Source: Phenylobacterium sp. (lineage in GTDB: Bacteria > Pseudomonadota > Alphaproteobacteria > Caulobacterales > Caulobacteraceae). Taken from it: a DNA stretch of 64,000 nt. Within the stretch, counting starts at the first letter, position 1. Every line of letters begins with the position of its first letter. A program made the translations under genes and the position numbers. The notes below the pieces were generated by a model. It ran no database searches, was not told where the DNA came from, and worked only from the letters and a program-made list of their open reading frames with translations. Of the stretch, positions 12,220 to 21,545 are shown in pieces. Where the stretch lies: assembly GCF_030679875.1 (NCBI RefSeq), contig NZ_JAUXSP010000019.1:62001-126000 (forward strand), written 5' to 3'.

Positions 12220-12308
12220 GGGGCAGTTTCAGCGCAGTTGGGGCCTGCTACGCAAGAGCGCACAATCGCGGCTTGATCCTGAGCCTCGGAGGGACGATCT
12301 AGGCCACT

Positions 12309-13295
12309 ATGACCGTCGTCATCGACAATCTGGCTAAGCCCCGTCCACGCCATCCTGAAAAACAGGCTAGGCCCGACACCCCGCTCCTGCGTAAACCCGA
12401 CTGGTTGCGCGTGCGCGCGCCCGGCTCCGAGGGCTATGCCGCCACCCGCAGCATCGTGAAGACCCACGGCCTGGTCACGGTCTGCGAAGAGGCCGCCTGT
12501 CCCAATATCGGCGAATGCTGGTCCCAGAACCACGCCACCATGATGATCATGGGCGAAATCTGCACCCGGGCCTGCGCCTTCTGCAATGTCACCACGGGCA
12601 AGCCGAACCCTCTGGATCCCACAGAGCCCGCCCGGGTGGCGGACGCGGTGGCCAAGATGGGCCTGAAGCATGTGGTCATCACCTCAGTTGACCGGGACGA
12701 TCTGGCCGATGGCGGCGCCGCCCACTTCGCCGAGGTGGTGCGCGCCATACGCGCGGCTGCGCCCCTGGCCACGGTGGAGATCCTGACGCCCGACTTCCTG
12801 CGCAAGCCGGTCTCGGCGATGGAGACGGTGATCGACGCCCGTCCGGACGTCTTCAACCACAATCTCGAGACCGTGCCGCGGCTCTATCTGTCGATCCGCC
12901 CCGGAGCCCGCTACTACAATTCCCTGCGCCTGCTGGAGCGCGTGAAAGAGCGTGATCCCATCCAGTTCACCAAGTCCGGCCTGATGGTCGGTCTCGGTGA
13001 AAGCAAGGAGGAGGTCATGCAGGTCATGGACGACATGCGTTCGGCCGGCGTCGATTTCCTGACCATCGGCCAGTACCTGCAGCCAACCCGCAAGCACGCG
13101 GCCATTGACCGGTATGTGACGCCTGAGGAGTTCGGGGCCTATGAAGAGATCGCCCGGGCCAAGGGGTTTCTTATGGTCTCGGCTAGTCCGCTGACCCGCT
13201 CGTCGCACCATGCTGGCGAGGATTTCGCCAAGCTGCAGGCCGCGCGACAGGCGCAGGACGCTCGCGCGGCCGCCCAGGCGGCGATACAGGCCTAG
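12309..13295 (+). CDS. lipA: lipoyl synthase
   Basis: Radical-SAM enzyme inserting two sulfurs into octanoyl groups on lipoyl domains. 328 residues. The auxiliary cluster cysteines C59, C64 and C70 fall in [12 protein letters not shown] and the radical-SAM cluster C85-x3-C89-x2-C92 in [10 protein letters not shown]-terminal [10 protein letters not shown] holds the conserved serine ligand of the auxiliary cluster. It matures the lipoyl domains of PdhB and PdhC encoded 4 kb upstream. The stop is followed after 10 bases by the TTG start of a Coq10-like gene. Confidence 0.97.
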   Translation: MTVVIDNLAKPRPRHPEKQARPDTPLLRKPDWLRVRAPGSEGYAATRSIVKTHGLVTVCEEAACPNIGECWSQNHATMMIMGEICTRACAFCNVTTGKPNPLDPTEPARVADAVAKMGLKHVVITSVDRDDLADGGAAHFAEVVRAIRAAAPLATVEILTPDFLRKPVSAMETVIDARPDVFNHNLETVPRLYLSIRPGARYYNSLRLLERVKERDPIQFTKSGLMVGLGESKEEVMQVMDDMRSAGVDFLTIGQYLQPTRKHAAIDRYVTPEEFGAYEEIARAKGFLMVSASPLTRSSHHAGEDFAKLQAARQAQDARAAAQAAIQA

Positions 13296-13305
13296 GCCGA
13301 CCCAC

Positions 13306-13767
13306 TTGTACCATCGGGTCCAGAAGGTGTTGCCCTATGGGGCTGACCAGTTGTTCACCCTGGTCGGGGACGTGGACCGCTATCCGGAGTTCGTGCCCTG
13401 GATCACCGGGATGCGAAGCTGGAACCAGCGGCCGGCGGGCGAGGGGATCGATATGCTCGACGCCGAGGCCGCGGTCGGGTTCTCGTTCCTCAAGGAGCGG
13501 TTCTCCACCCGGGTGAGACGGGATTCAAACAGCCGAACCATCCAGGTCAGCCTGATCTCTGGGCCCTTCAAGAGGCTGGAGAACCGCTGGCGGTTCCACG
13601 AGGACCCGGCCGGGACCCGGATCGAGTTCGAAATCGACTTCGAGTTCAAGTCGCGGATGCTGGCCGCCCTGTTGAGCGCCAATTTCCACAGCGCCGTCGA
13701 CCGGCTGATCGGCTGCTTCGAGGCCAGGGCGCGCACCCTCTATGGCGCGGGGGATGGGATAGGCTGA
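13306..13767 (+). CDS. Coq10-type polyketide cyclase/START-domain protein (ubiquinone-binding)
   Basis: A 153-residue protein with the helix-grip START fold typical of the Coq10/RatA group: LPYGADQLFTLVGDVDRYPE, VPWITGMRSW, FKRLENRW and the C-terminal helix ANFHSAVDRLIGCFE. Coq10 binds ubiquinone and helps its use in respiration. RatA of E. coli is in the same family, so the function is a family-level inference. The frame is open into the end of lipA, but the TTG at 13306, ten bases after the lipA stop, gives the family length. Co-transcription with lipA is likely. Confidence 0.85.
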   Translation: MYHRVQKVLPYGADQLFTLVGDVDRYPEFVPWITGMRSWNQRPAGEGIDMLDAEAAVGFSFLKERFSTRVRRDSNSRTIQVSLISGPFKRLENRWRFHEDPAGTRIEFEIDFEFKSRMLAALLSANFHSAVDRLIGCFEARARTLYGAGDGIG

Positions 13768-13772
13768 GATTG

Positions 13773-14264
13773 TCAGGCCAGGCGCTCGCGTAGCATCTCG
13801 AGGGCGGCCTGGGTCGCCGCCTGCTGGATCTCGAACCGGGTCTCAAGCTCGAATAGCTCAACCCGGTGAGTCAGGCCGTGATTGGTCCGCGCTGTGGCGA
13901 TGTGCACGGTGCCCACCGGCTTCATCCGGGTGCCGCCGTCAGGACCAGCTATTCCGGTTATGGCCACGGCGAGATGGGCGTTGGAATTTTCCAGGGCGCC
14001 TTCGGCCATCATGCGGGCGACGGGTTCGGAGACCGCGCCCAGGTCAGCGATCAGGTCCCCTGGCACCCCGAGCATTTCCTGCTTGGCGCGGTTGGAATAG
14101 GTGACGAACCCCCGCTCCAAAACGTCGGAGGCCCCGGGAATCGCGCAGATGGCGGCGCTGACCAGCCCTCCGGTGCAGCTTTCAGCAGTGACGATTCGCA
14201 GGGATTTCTGCCGAGCTTCGTCGATGAGAAGCCGCGCCAAGGTCTCGATTTCCAAGGAAAACAT
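13773..14264 (-). CDS. pncC: CinA C-terminal domain protein, NMN amidohydrolase
   Basis: 163 residues that correspond to the CinA C-terminal domain alone (no N-terminal MoaB-like half). The family motifs TAESCTGGLVS, GFVTYSNRAK, GAVSEPVARMMAEGA, AITGIAGPDGG and KPVGTVH are all present. PncC deamidates nicotinamide mononucleotide to nicotinate mononucleotide in NAD recycling. It is convergent with the Coq10-like gene and divergent from the following membrane protein gene. Confidence 0.93.
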   Translation of the reverse strand: MFSLEIETLARLLIDEARQKSLRIVTAESCTGGLVSAAICAIPGASDVLERGFVTYSNRAKQEMLGVPGDLIADLGAVSEPVARMMAEGALENSNAHLAVAITGIAGPDGGTRMKPVGTVHIATARTNHGLTHRVELFELETRFEIQQAATQAALEMLRERLA

Positions 14265-14359
14265 GGGCGTATCCGATGCCAGGAACGAAAGGGCGCTAGG
14301 CGCCGGGTCGGCCAGACCACAACATCGGCCGCCCTGACCTTACAAGCCGAATCGGCCAC

Positions 14360-16615
14360 ATGACCCTGCAGGACACCCTTCCGAAGACCGGGCGCACGGT
14401 CGCCCCGGCCCTGTTCGGGATCACGGTCTTCGCCAGTGCGACCCTGGTCTTCATGGTCCAGCCCATGGCGGCAAAGCTCCTCCTGCCGCTCATGGGGGGC
14501 GCGCCGGCGGTGTGGAACACCAGCATGGCCTTCTTCCAGGGCGCGCTGCTGGTCGGCTACGCCTACGCCCATCTGTTGCAGCGGGCCGGGACTGTGCGCC
14601 GTCAGGCGATGATCCACGGGACCGCTCTGCTGCTGGCGGCGTTGGTGCTCCCCTTGCGGGTGCACGAGCTGCTCGGACCGCCGACCTCGGATCACCCGGC
14701 GCTCTGGCTGCTCGGCGCCCTGGCGCTCATGGTCGGCGCGCCGTTTGCGGTCCTGTCAGCCACGGCGCCGCTGGCCCAGGCCTGGCATGCGCGAATCTAT
14801 CAGGAGGGGGAGGGGCGCGGCCCCTATGTTCTCTATGCGGCGAGCAATCTCGGCAGCCTGATCGCCCTGCTGGCCTATCCCCTTGTGGTGGAACCCTCGC
14901 TGGCGGTCCAGGCCCAGACCTTTGTCTGGAGCCTCGCCTACGGCGGCTTCGTGGTGCTGATGGCCAGCCTGGGTCTGTTGGTGGCCCGAGCGCCTGCCGT
15001 CGAAAACGCAGCGCCTCATCCTGCCGCCCAACTTTCAGCCGCGCTCAGCGGTCGCCCCTGGCGCCGGCGGCTGATCTGGATTGGCCTTGCCGCCATACCG
15101 TCGAGCCTCATGCTGGGGGTCACCACCCACATCACCACGGATGTGGCCTCAGCGCCCTTTATCTGGGTGGTGCCGCTGGCGCTCTATCTGCTGACCTTCA
15201 TCATCGCCTTCCAGGATCGGCCGCTGATCTCGACCGAGAGCGCGCTGATGTTCCAGGCCGCCGCCGTGGTGGCCTGTGCGGTGATCATGCCCTTCCACAC
15301 CACCAACCTGGTGATCCAGCTGGGCATCCACTTGGCGGCCTTCTTCCTGACGGCCCTGGTTTGCCATCAGGCTCTGGTGGCCCGTCGACCCCCGCCGGCT
15401 CAACTCACCGAATTCTATCTGTGCCTGTCGATCGGCGGCGTCGTCGGCGGAGCTTTCAACGCCTTTGTCGCGCCCGTCATCTTCACGAACGTGTGGGAGT
15501 ACCCCCTGGTCCTGGCCCTGTCGTGCCTGGCGCGGCCCTGGGCCTGGGAGACCGGCAAGGCCTGGCGGTGGGGGCTGTTCGCCATCAGCATCGTCGCCGT
15601 CATCGCCGCACCGGTGCTGGCGGGACTGTATGCGCAGAGCGAGGCTGTGGTCCGCATCCTGCTTGGCGTCGTCACGGTTTCGGCCTTTCTCCTTCGCGGC
15701 AGCACCCTGCTGTTCATGGCCGTGGTCTCAATGCTGCTCATTTCAGCCCAGATGGCCGGGGACAGGGTGGATGTCCGGCAGACCTGGCGCAGCTTCTTTG
15801 GGGTCGCCCGCCAGTCCGTGATGCCGGTGCAGGCCCTCGGCGGCACCGTTCATATGCTGGCCCACGGGACGACCTTGCACGGCGCTCAGGCCCGGGCGCC
15901 AGAGCATCGCTGCCGGCCCCTGGTCTACTACGCTCCCGAAACCCCCATCGGGCAGGTCTTCGCCGCCAAGCGCGCGGAGAAGGCGAGCCTGACCATTGGA
16001 GCCGTCGGGCTCGGCACCGGAACCGTCGCGACCTATGTCCGGGCCGAGGACCGGCTGACCTTCTTCGAGATCGACCCGCTCATGGTGCAGATCGCCAATG
16101 ATCCCGCCTATTTCACCTACACCACAGAATGCGCCAAGGGGCCCATCGACTACGTCATCGGCGACGCCCGCCTGACCCTGGAGGATCAGCCCGAGGGGCA
16201 GTACGATCTGCTGCTGCTGGATGCGTTCTCGTCAGACGCTGTCCCGGCCCATCTGCTGACCGTCGAGGCGGTCCAGATGTATCTGGCCAAGCTGAAGCCG
16301 GACGGGATCTTGGTGATGCACCTGTCCAATCGCAACCTGGACCTCATCTCGCCCGCCATGGCCGTGGCCGAGGCGGCTGGCGGCTCTGCGCTGCTGCAAC
16401 GTCACGCCGCAGCCTACAACAGTCCTGTTCTGTGGGAGTCCGCCGAGGACGTTCTCATCGTCACCCGGACGCCCGAAGGCCTGCTGCCCTACGAGAATGA
16501 CGTCCGGTGGGAAGCATCTGACGGCAGTCTGGTCGCCCCCTGGACGGACGCCTACACCAACCTTCCTGGGGCGCTCTACGCCCGGATGAGGGAGGTTTGG
16601 ACCTGGCTACCGTGA
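14360..16615 (+). CDS. membrane-fused spermidine synthase-like protein
   Basis: 751 residues in two halves. Residues 1 to about 470 are highly hydrophobic with about a dozen membrane segments (for example TVFASATLVFMVQPMAAKLL region and LIALLAYPLVVEP). The C-terminal 250 residues have the Rossmann methyltransferase-like fold of polyamine synthases: GAVGLGTGTVATY (SAM-like nucleotide site), FFEIDPLM, GDARLTLE and LLLLDAFSSDAVPAH. This fused family is widespread and lacks a proven substrate; it may transfer an aminopropyl group, but several active-site residues of true SpeE are not evident. It runs convergent to ispDF. Confidence 0.75.
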   Translation: MTLQDTLPKTGRTVAPALFGITVFASATLVFMVQPMAAKLLLPLMGGAPAVWNTSMAFFQGALLVGYAYAHLLQRAGTVRRQAMIHGTALLLAALVLPLRVHELLGPPTSDHPALWLLGALALMVGAPFAVLSATAPLAQAWHARIYQEGEGRGPYVLYAASNLGSLIALLAYPLVVEPSLAVQAQTFVWSLAYGGFVVLMASLGLLVARAPAVENAAPHPAAQLSAALSGRPWRRRLIWIGLAAIPSSLMLGVTTHITTDVASAPFIWVVPLALYLLTFIIAFQDRPLISTESALMFQAAAVVACAVIMPFHTTNLVIQLGIHLAAFFLTALVCHQALVARRPPPAQLTEFYLCLSIGGVVGGAFNAFVAPVIFTNVWEYPLVLALSCLARPWAWETGKAWRWGLFAISIVAVIAAPVLAGLYAQSEAVVRILLGVVTVSAFLLRGSTLLFMAVVSMLLISAQMAGDRVDVRQTWRSFFGVARQSVMPVQALGGTVHMLAHGTTLHGAQARAPEHRCRPLVYYAPETPIGQVFAAKRAEKASLTIGAVGLGTGTVATYVRAEDRLTFFEIDPLMVQIANDPAYFTYTTECAKGPIDYVIGDARLTLEDQPEGQYDLLLLDAFSSDAVPAHLLTVEAVQMYLAKLKPDGILVMHLSNRNLDLISPAMAVAEAAGGSALLQRHAAAYNSPVLWESAEDVLIVTRTPEGLLPYENDVRWEASDGSLVAPWTDAYTNLPGALYARMREVWTWLP

Positions 16616-16642
16616 GCCACGGGACCACCTTAGCCGTCCAGA

Positions 16643-16673
16643 CGCCCGGAAGTGTTGAATCACGCTCCGGGCG
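16643..16673. terminator. hairpin between convergent genes
   Basis: A perfect 8-bp inverted repeat CGCCCGGA (16643-16650) / TCCGGGCG (16666-16673) lies in the 61-bp gap between the convergent spermidine-synthase-like and ispDF genes. No T-run follows on either strand, so it may be a weak or Rho-assisted terminator. Confidence 0.35.
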
Positions 16674-16676
16674 CGC

Positions 16677-17825
16677 TCAGCGCGGCAGCTCAATCGTGGC
16701 GATCGCCTGGGCCGCCAGGCCCTCCTGGCGACCGGTGAACCCCATGCCTTCGGTCGTTGTCGCCTTCACGCTGACCTGATCTTCCAGCAGGCCCAGAATT
16801 TCCGCCAGTCTCGCCCGCATGGCGTCGCGATGCGGTCTGATCTTCGGTCGCTCGCAGATCAGGGTGACGTCCACATTGACGATCTGACCGCCGCGGGCGC
16901 GAACCAGATCCGCCGCGTGGGCGAGAAACCGGTCGGAGGACACCCCGCGCCATTGGGGATCGGTCGGGGGGAAGTGCTCCCCGATATCGCCGGCGCCCAG
17001 CGCCCCCAGCAGGGCGTCGGTGAGGGCGTGCAGGCCGGCGTCCGCGTCAGAGTGGCCGACCAGCGTCTGGTCATGGTCAATGCGGACACCACAGAGCCAG
17101 ACCGCGTCACCTGGTCCCCACCGGTGGGCGTCATAGCCCAGGCCCGTGCGCACCTGTCGCGCGCCGCTCGCCAGATGCTCGGCCATGGCGAAGTCCTCCG
17201 GGTAGGTGAGCTTGAACAGCATGGGATCACCAGGGGCGAGCACCACGCGCCCCCCTGCGCCGGTGACCACCTGGGCGTCATCAGTGGGGTCTGTCTGGAA
17301 GTCCCAAGCGCCATATCCTCGCCGCAGAACGGCGAGTTCGAACGCCTGCGGTGTCTGGGCCCGCCAGAGCCCGTCACGAGCCGGTGTCGCCAGATGATTG
17401 GGCTCGTCTCGTTTCAGGGTGTCAGCCAGGGGCAGGGCGAGCACCGCGCCATCGGCGCCGGTCAAGGCGCCGAGGAGTCGTTGAACATGCGCTCTCGTGA
17501 CGAACGGGCGGGCCGCGTCATGGATCAGCACCGGGCGGTCTGGTCCCTGTTGCGCCAGCGCAGCCAACCCGGCCTGGACCGACGCGGCGCGGGTCGGGCC
17601 GCCGGCGACAAAAACCACTTCGGACAGGCCTGCCAGCGCCCTCTGGGCTTCCGACCGCATGTCGTCGGCGACCACCACCACGACCGGGCTCGCGCCCGCA
17701 GCCGCCAGGGCCTCGACCGACCACCTGGCGACGGCGCGACCGCCGAGATCTCGCCAGGCCTTGGGGGGTCCCGATCCCGCGCGAAGGCCGCTTCCCGCGG
17801 CGACCACTATGGCCGAAAAGCTCAT
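16677..17825 (-). CDS. ispDF: bifunctional IspD/IspF, MEP isoprenoid pathway
   Basis: A 382-residue fusion of two non-consecutive MEP-pathway enzymes. Residues 1 to about 222 are IspD (2-C-methyl-D-erythritol 4-phosphate cytidylyltransferase), with the CTP-binding AIVVAAGSGLRAG, KAW, and HDAARPFV. Residues about 225-382 are IspF (2,4-cyclodiphosphate synthase), with zinc ligands in GYDAHRW and GHSDADAGLHALTDALLGA, and the KATTTEGMGFTGR end motif. The fusion is the normal arrangement in many alphaproteobacteria. Divergent from dusB with about 90 bp between them. Confidence 0.96.
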   Translation of the reverse strand: MSFSAIVVAAGSGLRAGSGPPKAWRDLGGRAVARWSVEALAAAGASPVVVVVADDMRSEAQRALAGLSEVVFVAGGPTRAASVQAGLAALAQQGPDRPVLIHDAARPFVTRAHVQRLLGALTGADGAVLALPLADTLKRDEPNHLATPARDGLWRAQTPQAFELAVLRRGYGAWDFQTDPTDDAQVVTGAGGRVVLAPGDPMLFKLTYPEDFAMAEHLASGARQVRTGLGYDAHRWGPGDAVWLCGVRIDHDQTLVGHSDADAGLHALTDALLGALGAGDIGEHFPPTDPQWRGVSSDRFLAHAADLVRARGGQIVNVDVTLICERPKIRPHRDAMRARLAEILGLLEDQVSVKATTTEGMGFTGRQEGLAAQAIATIELPR

Positions 17826-17881
17826 GGCCCGTGTTTAGGCGCTCGGGCGTTGTTGTCCAGGCTTTACGGCGCCGCACAAAT

Positions 17882-17895
17882 TGCCTAAAAAGGCA
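17882..17895. promoter_or_regulatory. small inverted repeat in the ispDF-dusB intergenic region
   Basis: TGCCT-AAAA-AGGCA is a perfect 5-bp palindrome with a 4-base centre, 20 bases upstream of dusB, the first gene of the dusB-ntrB-ntrC run. It could be an operator. The TGC...GCA ends recall an NtrC half-site but the spacing is shorter than the usual NtrC box. Confidence 0.25.
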
Positions 17896-17915
17896 GCGGT
17901 AGGGGTGATCATAAA

Positions 17916-18923
17916 ATGAGCAGACAGCTCAAGGTCGGTACGGTCAAGGTTGGCGGGCGCGTCTGGATCGCGCCGATGACCGGCGTGTCTGACCTTCCAT
18001 TCCGTCGTCTGGCCAGCCGTCTCGGGGCGTCATACGTGGCGACCGAGATGGTCGCTTCGGATGAGTTCGCCAAGGGGCGCCCCGACGTGGTCCGCCGGGC
18101 CGCGGTCGGTGAGGGCTTGCCGCTGATGGTGGTCCAGCTGGTAGGCAAGGACCCGGCGACCATGGCCCAGGGCGCGCGTCTGGCCGTTCGCGCTGGGGCC
18201 CAGATCATCGACCTCAACTTCGGGTGTCCGGCCCGTGAAGTGACCGGCGTGGCCTGCGGTTCGGCCCTGATGCGCGAGCCCGACCTGGCCGAAGACATTG
18301 TCGCCGCTGTGGTCGAGGCCGCAGAGGTCCCGGTGACGGTGAAAATGCGCCTGGGATGGGACGAGGGGTCACGCAACGCCGCTGAGCTCGCCGTGCGGTT
18401 CCAGGCCCGGGGCGTTCAGGCGATGACCGTGCACGGTCGCACCCGCAGTCAGTTCTATCGCGGCGCAGCCGACTGGCGCGCCGTGGCCTCGGTGAAGGCC
18501 GCCGTGGATGTGCCGGTGATCGTCAATGGCGACATCGTCGATGGGCGTACCGCCCAACTGGCTCTCGACCAGTCGGGCGCCGACGGGGTGATGGTCGGCC
18601 GCGCGGTGTACGGCCGGCCTTGGATCGCCGCCGAGATCGAGGCCGCCCTGGCAGGAACGCCGTTCGAGAGTCCTGACGTGGAGACGCGGCTGGCCCTGGT
18701 GATGGCTCATCTCGACGACAGCCTGGAATTCTATGGCGAGCGCCTGGGCCTGCGCATCTTCCGCAAGCACCTCGCCGCCTACATCGATAACGCGCCCTGG
18801 CCCATGCAGGCCGAGGCCAGGCGAGCCGCCCGCGGGCGGCTCTGCCGACTGGAGGATCCGTCCCAGGTGAAACTGGAGTTAATCGCCTTGTGGCGTGATC
18901 CCGAAACGAGGTTGGCCGCATGA
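17916..18923 (+). CDS. dusB: tRNA-dihydrouridine synthase
   Basis: 335-residue FMN enzyme reducing uridines in tRNA D-loops. The TIM-barrel opens with APMTGVSDLPFRRLASRLGA. The catalytic cysteine lies in LNFGCPAREV, and VHGRTRSQFY and the phosphate-binding VMVGRAVYGRPW follow. The DusB-ntrB-ntrC order is shared widely in proteobacteria. Its stop overlaps the ntrB ATG by 4 nt, so it heads the nitrogen-regulation operon. Confidence 0.94.
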   Translation: MSRQLKVGTVKVGGRVWIAPMTGVSDLPFRRLASRLGASYVATEMVASDEFAKGRPDVVRRAAVGEGLPLMVVQLVGKDPATMAQGARLAVRAGAQIIDLNFGCPAREVTGVACGSALMREPDLAEDIVAAVVEAAEVPVTVKMRLGWDEGSRNAAELAVRFQARGVQAMTVHGRTRSQFYRGAADWRAVASVKAAVDVPVIVNGDIVDGRTAQLALDQSGADGVMVGRAVYGRPWIAAEIEAALAGTPFESPDVETRLALVMAHLDDSLEFYGERLGLRIFRKHLAAYIDNAPWPMQAEARRAARGRLCRLEDPSQVKLELIALWRDPETRLAA

Positions 18924-20035
18924 CCAGTCGGACCCGAAGCACACAGGCGGGGGTTGATTTGAACGCCCTGAAGTCCGCCGCCTTTGACCTTAGCCCCGAG
19001 CCTGCCCTGGTCATCGACGGAGAGGGCGCGCTGGTCGCGGTCAACGAGGCCGCCGAGGCCCTATTCGGCCAGGGCCTCGGCCTGTTGGCCCGGGGCCGGT
19101 TCCGCGCTGCGCTTCCGCCGGGCTCGCCCATGGTCGCCCTTCTGAACCGCGCCCTGGAAGAGGGCGGCGCCGTGCGGGAACGGGGCCTGGAGATCAGCCT
19201 CTTTGGCCAGCCGACCTTCGAGGCCGACGGCGCGGCGGTTCCGCTGGGGGACGGTTCGGTCCTGCTCTCCCTGCAGGTCAAGGGCGGTGTCTTCTCTGAG
19301 TTTGGCGGCGACGCCGCGGGCCTCCGCTCGATCATGGGTCTGGGGCGCATGCTCGCCCACGAGATCAAGAACCCCCTGGCCGGCATCCGCGGGGCCGCCC
19401 AGTTGCTGAAGGCCGGCGCAAAGGCCGACGACGTGCCCCTGGCGCAATTGATCGTCGATGAGACCGATCGGGTGAAGCGGCTGGTGGACCGGATGGAGGT
19501 TTTCGCCGACGACGCGCCGCCGGCTCGTGATCCGGTCAACATCCACGAGGTGCTCGACCGGGTTCGGGCCTTGGCCGTCAACGGCGTGGCCGATGGCCTG
19601 CTGCTGCGCGAGCAGTACGATCCGTCTCTGCCTTCGACGCCAGGGGATGAGGATCAGCTGATCCAGGTCTTCCTGAACCTGGTGAAAAACGCCTCGGAGG
19701 CCGCCCACATGCGCGGTGATGGTCGCGGCGAGGTGCTGATCACCACGGCCTATCGTCATGGGGTTCGGGTGCGTTCGGCCAAGGACCGGCAGCTCCGCGG
19801 GGCGCCCCTGGAAATTCGCATCCAGGACAACGGTCCCGGCGTGCCAGTCCATCTTCGCGAAAGCCTCTTCCAGCCGTTCGTGACCACCAAGCCGATGGGT
19901 GCGGGCCTCGGCCTGGCCCTGGTGTCCAAGCTGGTCGTCGGCCACGGCGGCATGATCGACTTCGAATCCGAGCCCGGTCGGACAGTGTTCCGGGTGCTGC
20001 TTCCCATTGTGACTGAAAAGGACGTTACGGCATGA
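18920..20035 (+). CDS. ntrB: nitrogen regulation sensor kinase NtrB
   Basis: 371-residue cytosolic histidine kinase/phosphatase that, under PII control, phosphorylates NtrC. An N-terminal PAS domain (about 15-110, [22 protein letters not shown]) precedes the HisKA box with the phosphoaccepting His147 in [11 protein letters not shown], and then the HATPase with the N-box [11 protein letters not shown]1 DNGPGVP and G2 GAGLGLALV. There are no membrane segments. The gene starts in the dusB stop (ATGA) and its stop overlaps the ntrC ATG (ATGA), so all three are translationally coupled. Confidence 0.95.
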   Translation: MTSRTRSTQAGVDLNALKSAAFDLSPEPALVIDGEGALVAVNEAAEALFGQGLGLLARGRFRAALPPGSPMVALLNRALEEGGAVRERGLEISLFGQPTFEADGAAVPLGDGSVLLSLQVKGGVFSEFGGDAAGLRSIMGLGRMLAHEIKNPLAGIRGAAQLLKAGAKADDVPLAQLIVDETDRVKRLVDRMEVFADDAPPARDPVNIHEVLDRVRALAVNGVADGLLLREQYDPSLPSTPGDEDQLIQVFLNLVKNASEAAHMRGDGRGEVLITTAYRHGVRVRSAKDRQLRGAPLEIRIQDNGPGVPVHLRESLFQPFVTTKPMGAGLGLALVSKLVVGHGGMIDFESEPGRTVFRVLLPIVTEKDVTA

Positions 20036-21453
20036 GCGCCGCCGGAAAGAAGATCCTGATCGCCGATGATGACTCCTCCATCCGGCTCGTGCTTTCGCAG
20101 TCCTTCACCCGGCTCGGCTACCAGGTCCGCGCCACGGGCAACGCCTCGACCCTGCTGAAATGGGTGTCTGAGGGCGAGGGCGACCTGGTCATCACCGACG
20201 TGATGATGCCGGACGAGAACGTGTTCGATGTCCTGCCCCGCATCCGCAAGGAGCGGCCCAAACTGCCGGTCATCATCATGAGCGCGCAGAACACCCTGCT
20301 GACCGCCGTCAACGCCGCCGAGATCGGCGCCTTTGACTATGTGCCAAAGCCCTTCGACCTGGACGACATGACCGCCCTGGCGCGGCGGGCCCTGGCGCGC
20401 CCGGCCGATCCGGAGGCGTCCAGGGCCCAGGCCCGCGCCATTCGCGACGAACGTCTGCCGCTGATTGGCCGCTCAGCCCCGATGCAGGAGGTCTATCGCA
20501 CCATCGCGCGCCTGGTTGGCGCGGACCTCACCGTTCTGATCCTGGGGGAATCCGGCACGGGCAAAGAGCTTGTGGCTCGCGCCCTTCATGACATGGGACG
20601 GCGCAAGGACGGCAAGTTCGTCGTCATCAACCTGGCCGCCACCCCGCGGGAGCGCGTTGAGGCCGAGCTGTTTGGTCGGGCAGACGGCGACAGCGGCAAG
20701 CTGGTCGAGGCCGACGGTGGCACCCTGTTCCTCGACGAAATCGGCGACATGCCCCTGGACGCCCAGACCAGGCTGCTGCGGGTCATCGACGGATCGGAAC
20801 CTGCCCTCAATCCCAAGACTGGCCGGCGGCCCAACGCTCGGCTCATCGCCGCCACCAACCGCGACCTGCGGGCGCTGATCGCCCAGGGCCTGTTCCGAGA
20901 GGACCTTTATTTCCGCCTGAACGTGGCTCCGATCCGTTTGCCGCCCCTGCGCGACCGCACAGAGGACATTCCAGATCTCGCCCGCTCCTTCCTGCTGCGC
21001 GCCAACCGCGAAGGGCTGCCTTCCAAGACGATCGACCAGGCCGCCCTTGAGCGTCTGAAGCTGCATGCCTGGCCCGGCAATGTGCGCGAACTTGAAAACC
21101 TCATCCGCCGGGTCTGCGCCCTCTATGCTGAAGAGCTGATCACCGCCCGCATCGTCGAGAAGGAGCTGGCCGATCAGCAACCGAGCCAGCCCGGCCAGGA
21201 GGGGCCGCTGACTCTCGCCCAACTCGTCGAGCGCCACCTGGGCGGCTACTTCGCCGAGCAGCCTGATGGCGTGCCACCGGTCGGTCTCTATGACCGGGTC
21301 CTGGAGGAGGTCGAACGTCCGCTCATCCAGCTGACCCTGGCGGCGACCCGCGGAAATCAGGTGAGGGCGGCTGAGATCCTCGGCTTGAACCGCAACACTC
21401 TGCGCAAGAAAATCCAGGATCTCGGCGTAGATCTAACCCGCGGCCGCCGTTGA
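20032..21453 (+). CDS. ntrC: NtrC response regulator lacking the GAFTGA loop
   Basis: 473 residues: a receiver (1-120, phosphoacceptor Asp56 in [10 protein letters not shown], Lys in PKPFDL), an AAA+ domain (Walker A GESGTGKE at 172-179, Walker [11 protein letters not shown]), and a Fis-type helix-turn-helix at the end ([16 protein letters not shown]). Between ELFG (about 212) and DGGTLFLDE the protein reads [13 protein letters not shown], without the GAFTGA loop that contacts sigma54. The same loss is known for Caulobacter NtrC. It may therefore act as a DNA-binding regulator without opening sigma54 promoters in the classical way. Confidence 0.95.
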   Translation: MSAAGKKILIADDDSSIRLVLSQSFTRLGYQVRATGNASTLLKWVSEGEGDLVITDVMMPDENVFDVLPRIRKERPKLPVIIMSAQNTLLTAVNAAEIGAFDYVPKPFDLDDMTALARRALARPADPEASRAQARAIRDERLPLIGRSAPMQEVYRTIARLVGADLTVLILGESGTGKELVARALHDMGRRKDGKFVVINLAATPRERVEAELFGRADGDSGKLVEADGGTLFLDEIGDMPLDAQTRLLRVIDGSEPALNPKTGRRPNARLIAATNRDLRALIAQGLFREDLYFRLNVAPIRLPPLRDRTEDIPDLARSFLLRANREGLPSKTIDQAALERLKLHAWPGNVRELENLIRRVCALYAEELITARIVEKELADQQPSQPGQEGPLTLAQLVERHLGGYFAEQPDGVPPVGLYDRVLEEVERPLIQLTLAATRGNQVRAAEILGLNRNTLRKKIQDLGVDLTRGRR

Positions 21454-21545
21454 CGCCGGGCGATCTCGCAGCAGGCAACAACCTGACGTAATCAAGCAAC
21501 ATCTGTGTTGAGTTCCAGACACAGTTGGGCCTAGGCTGCGTCATC

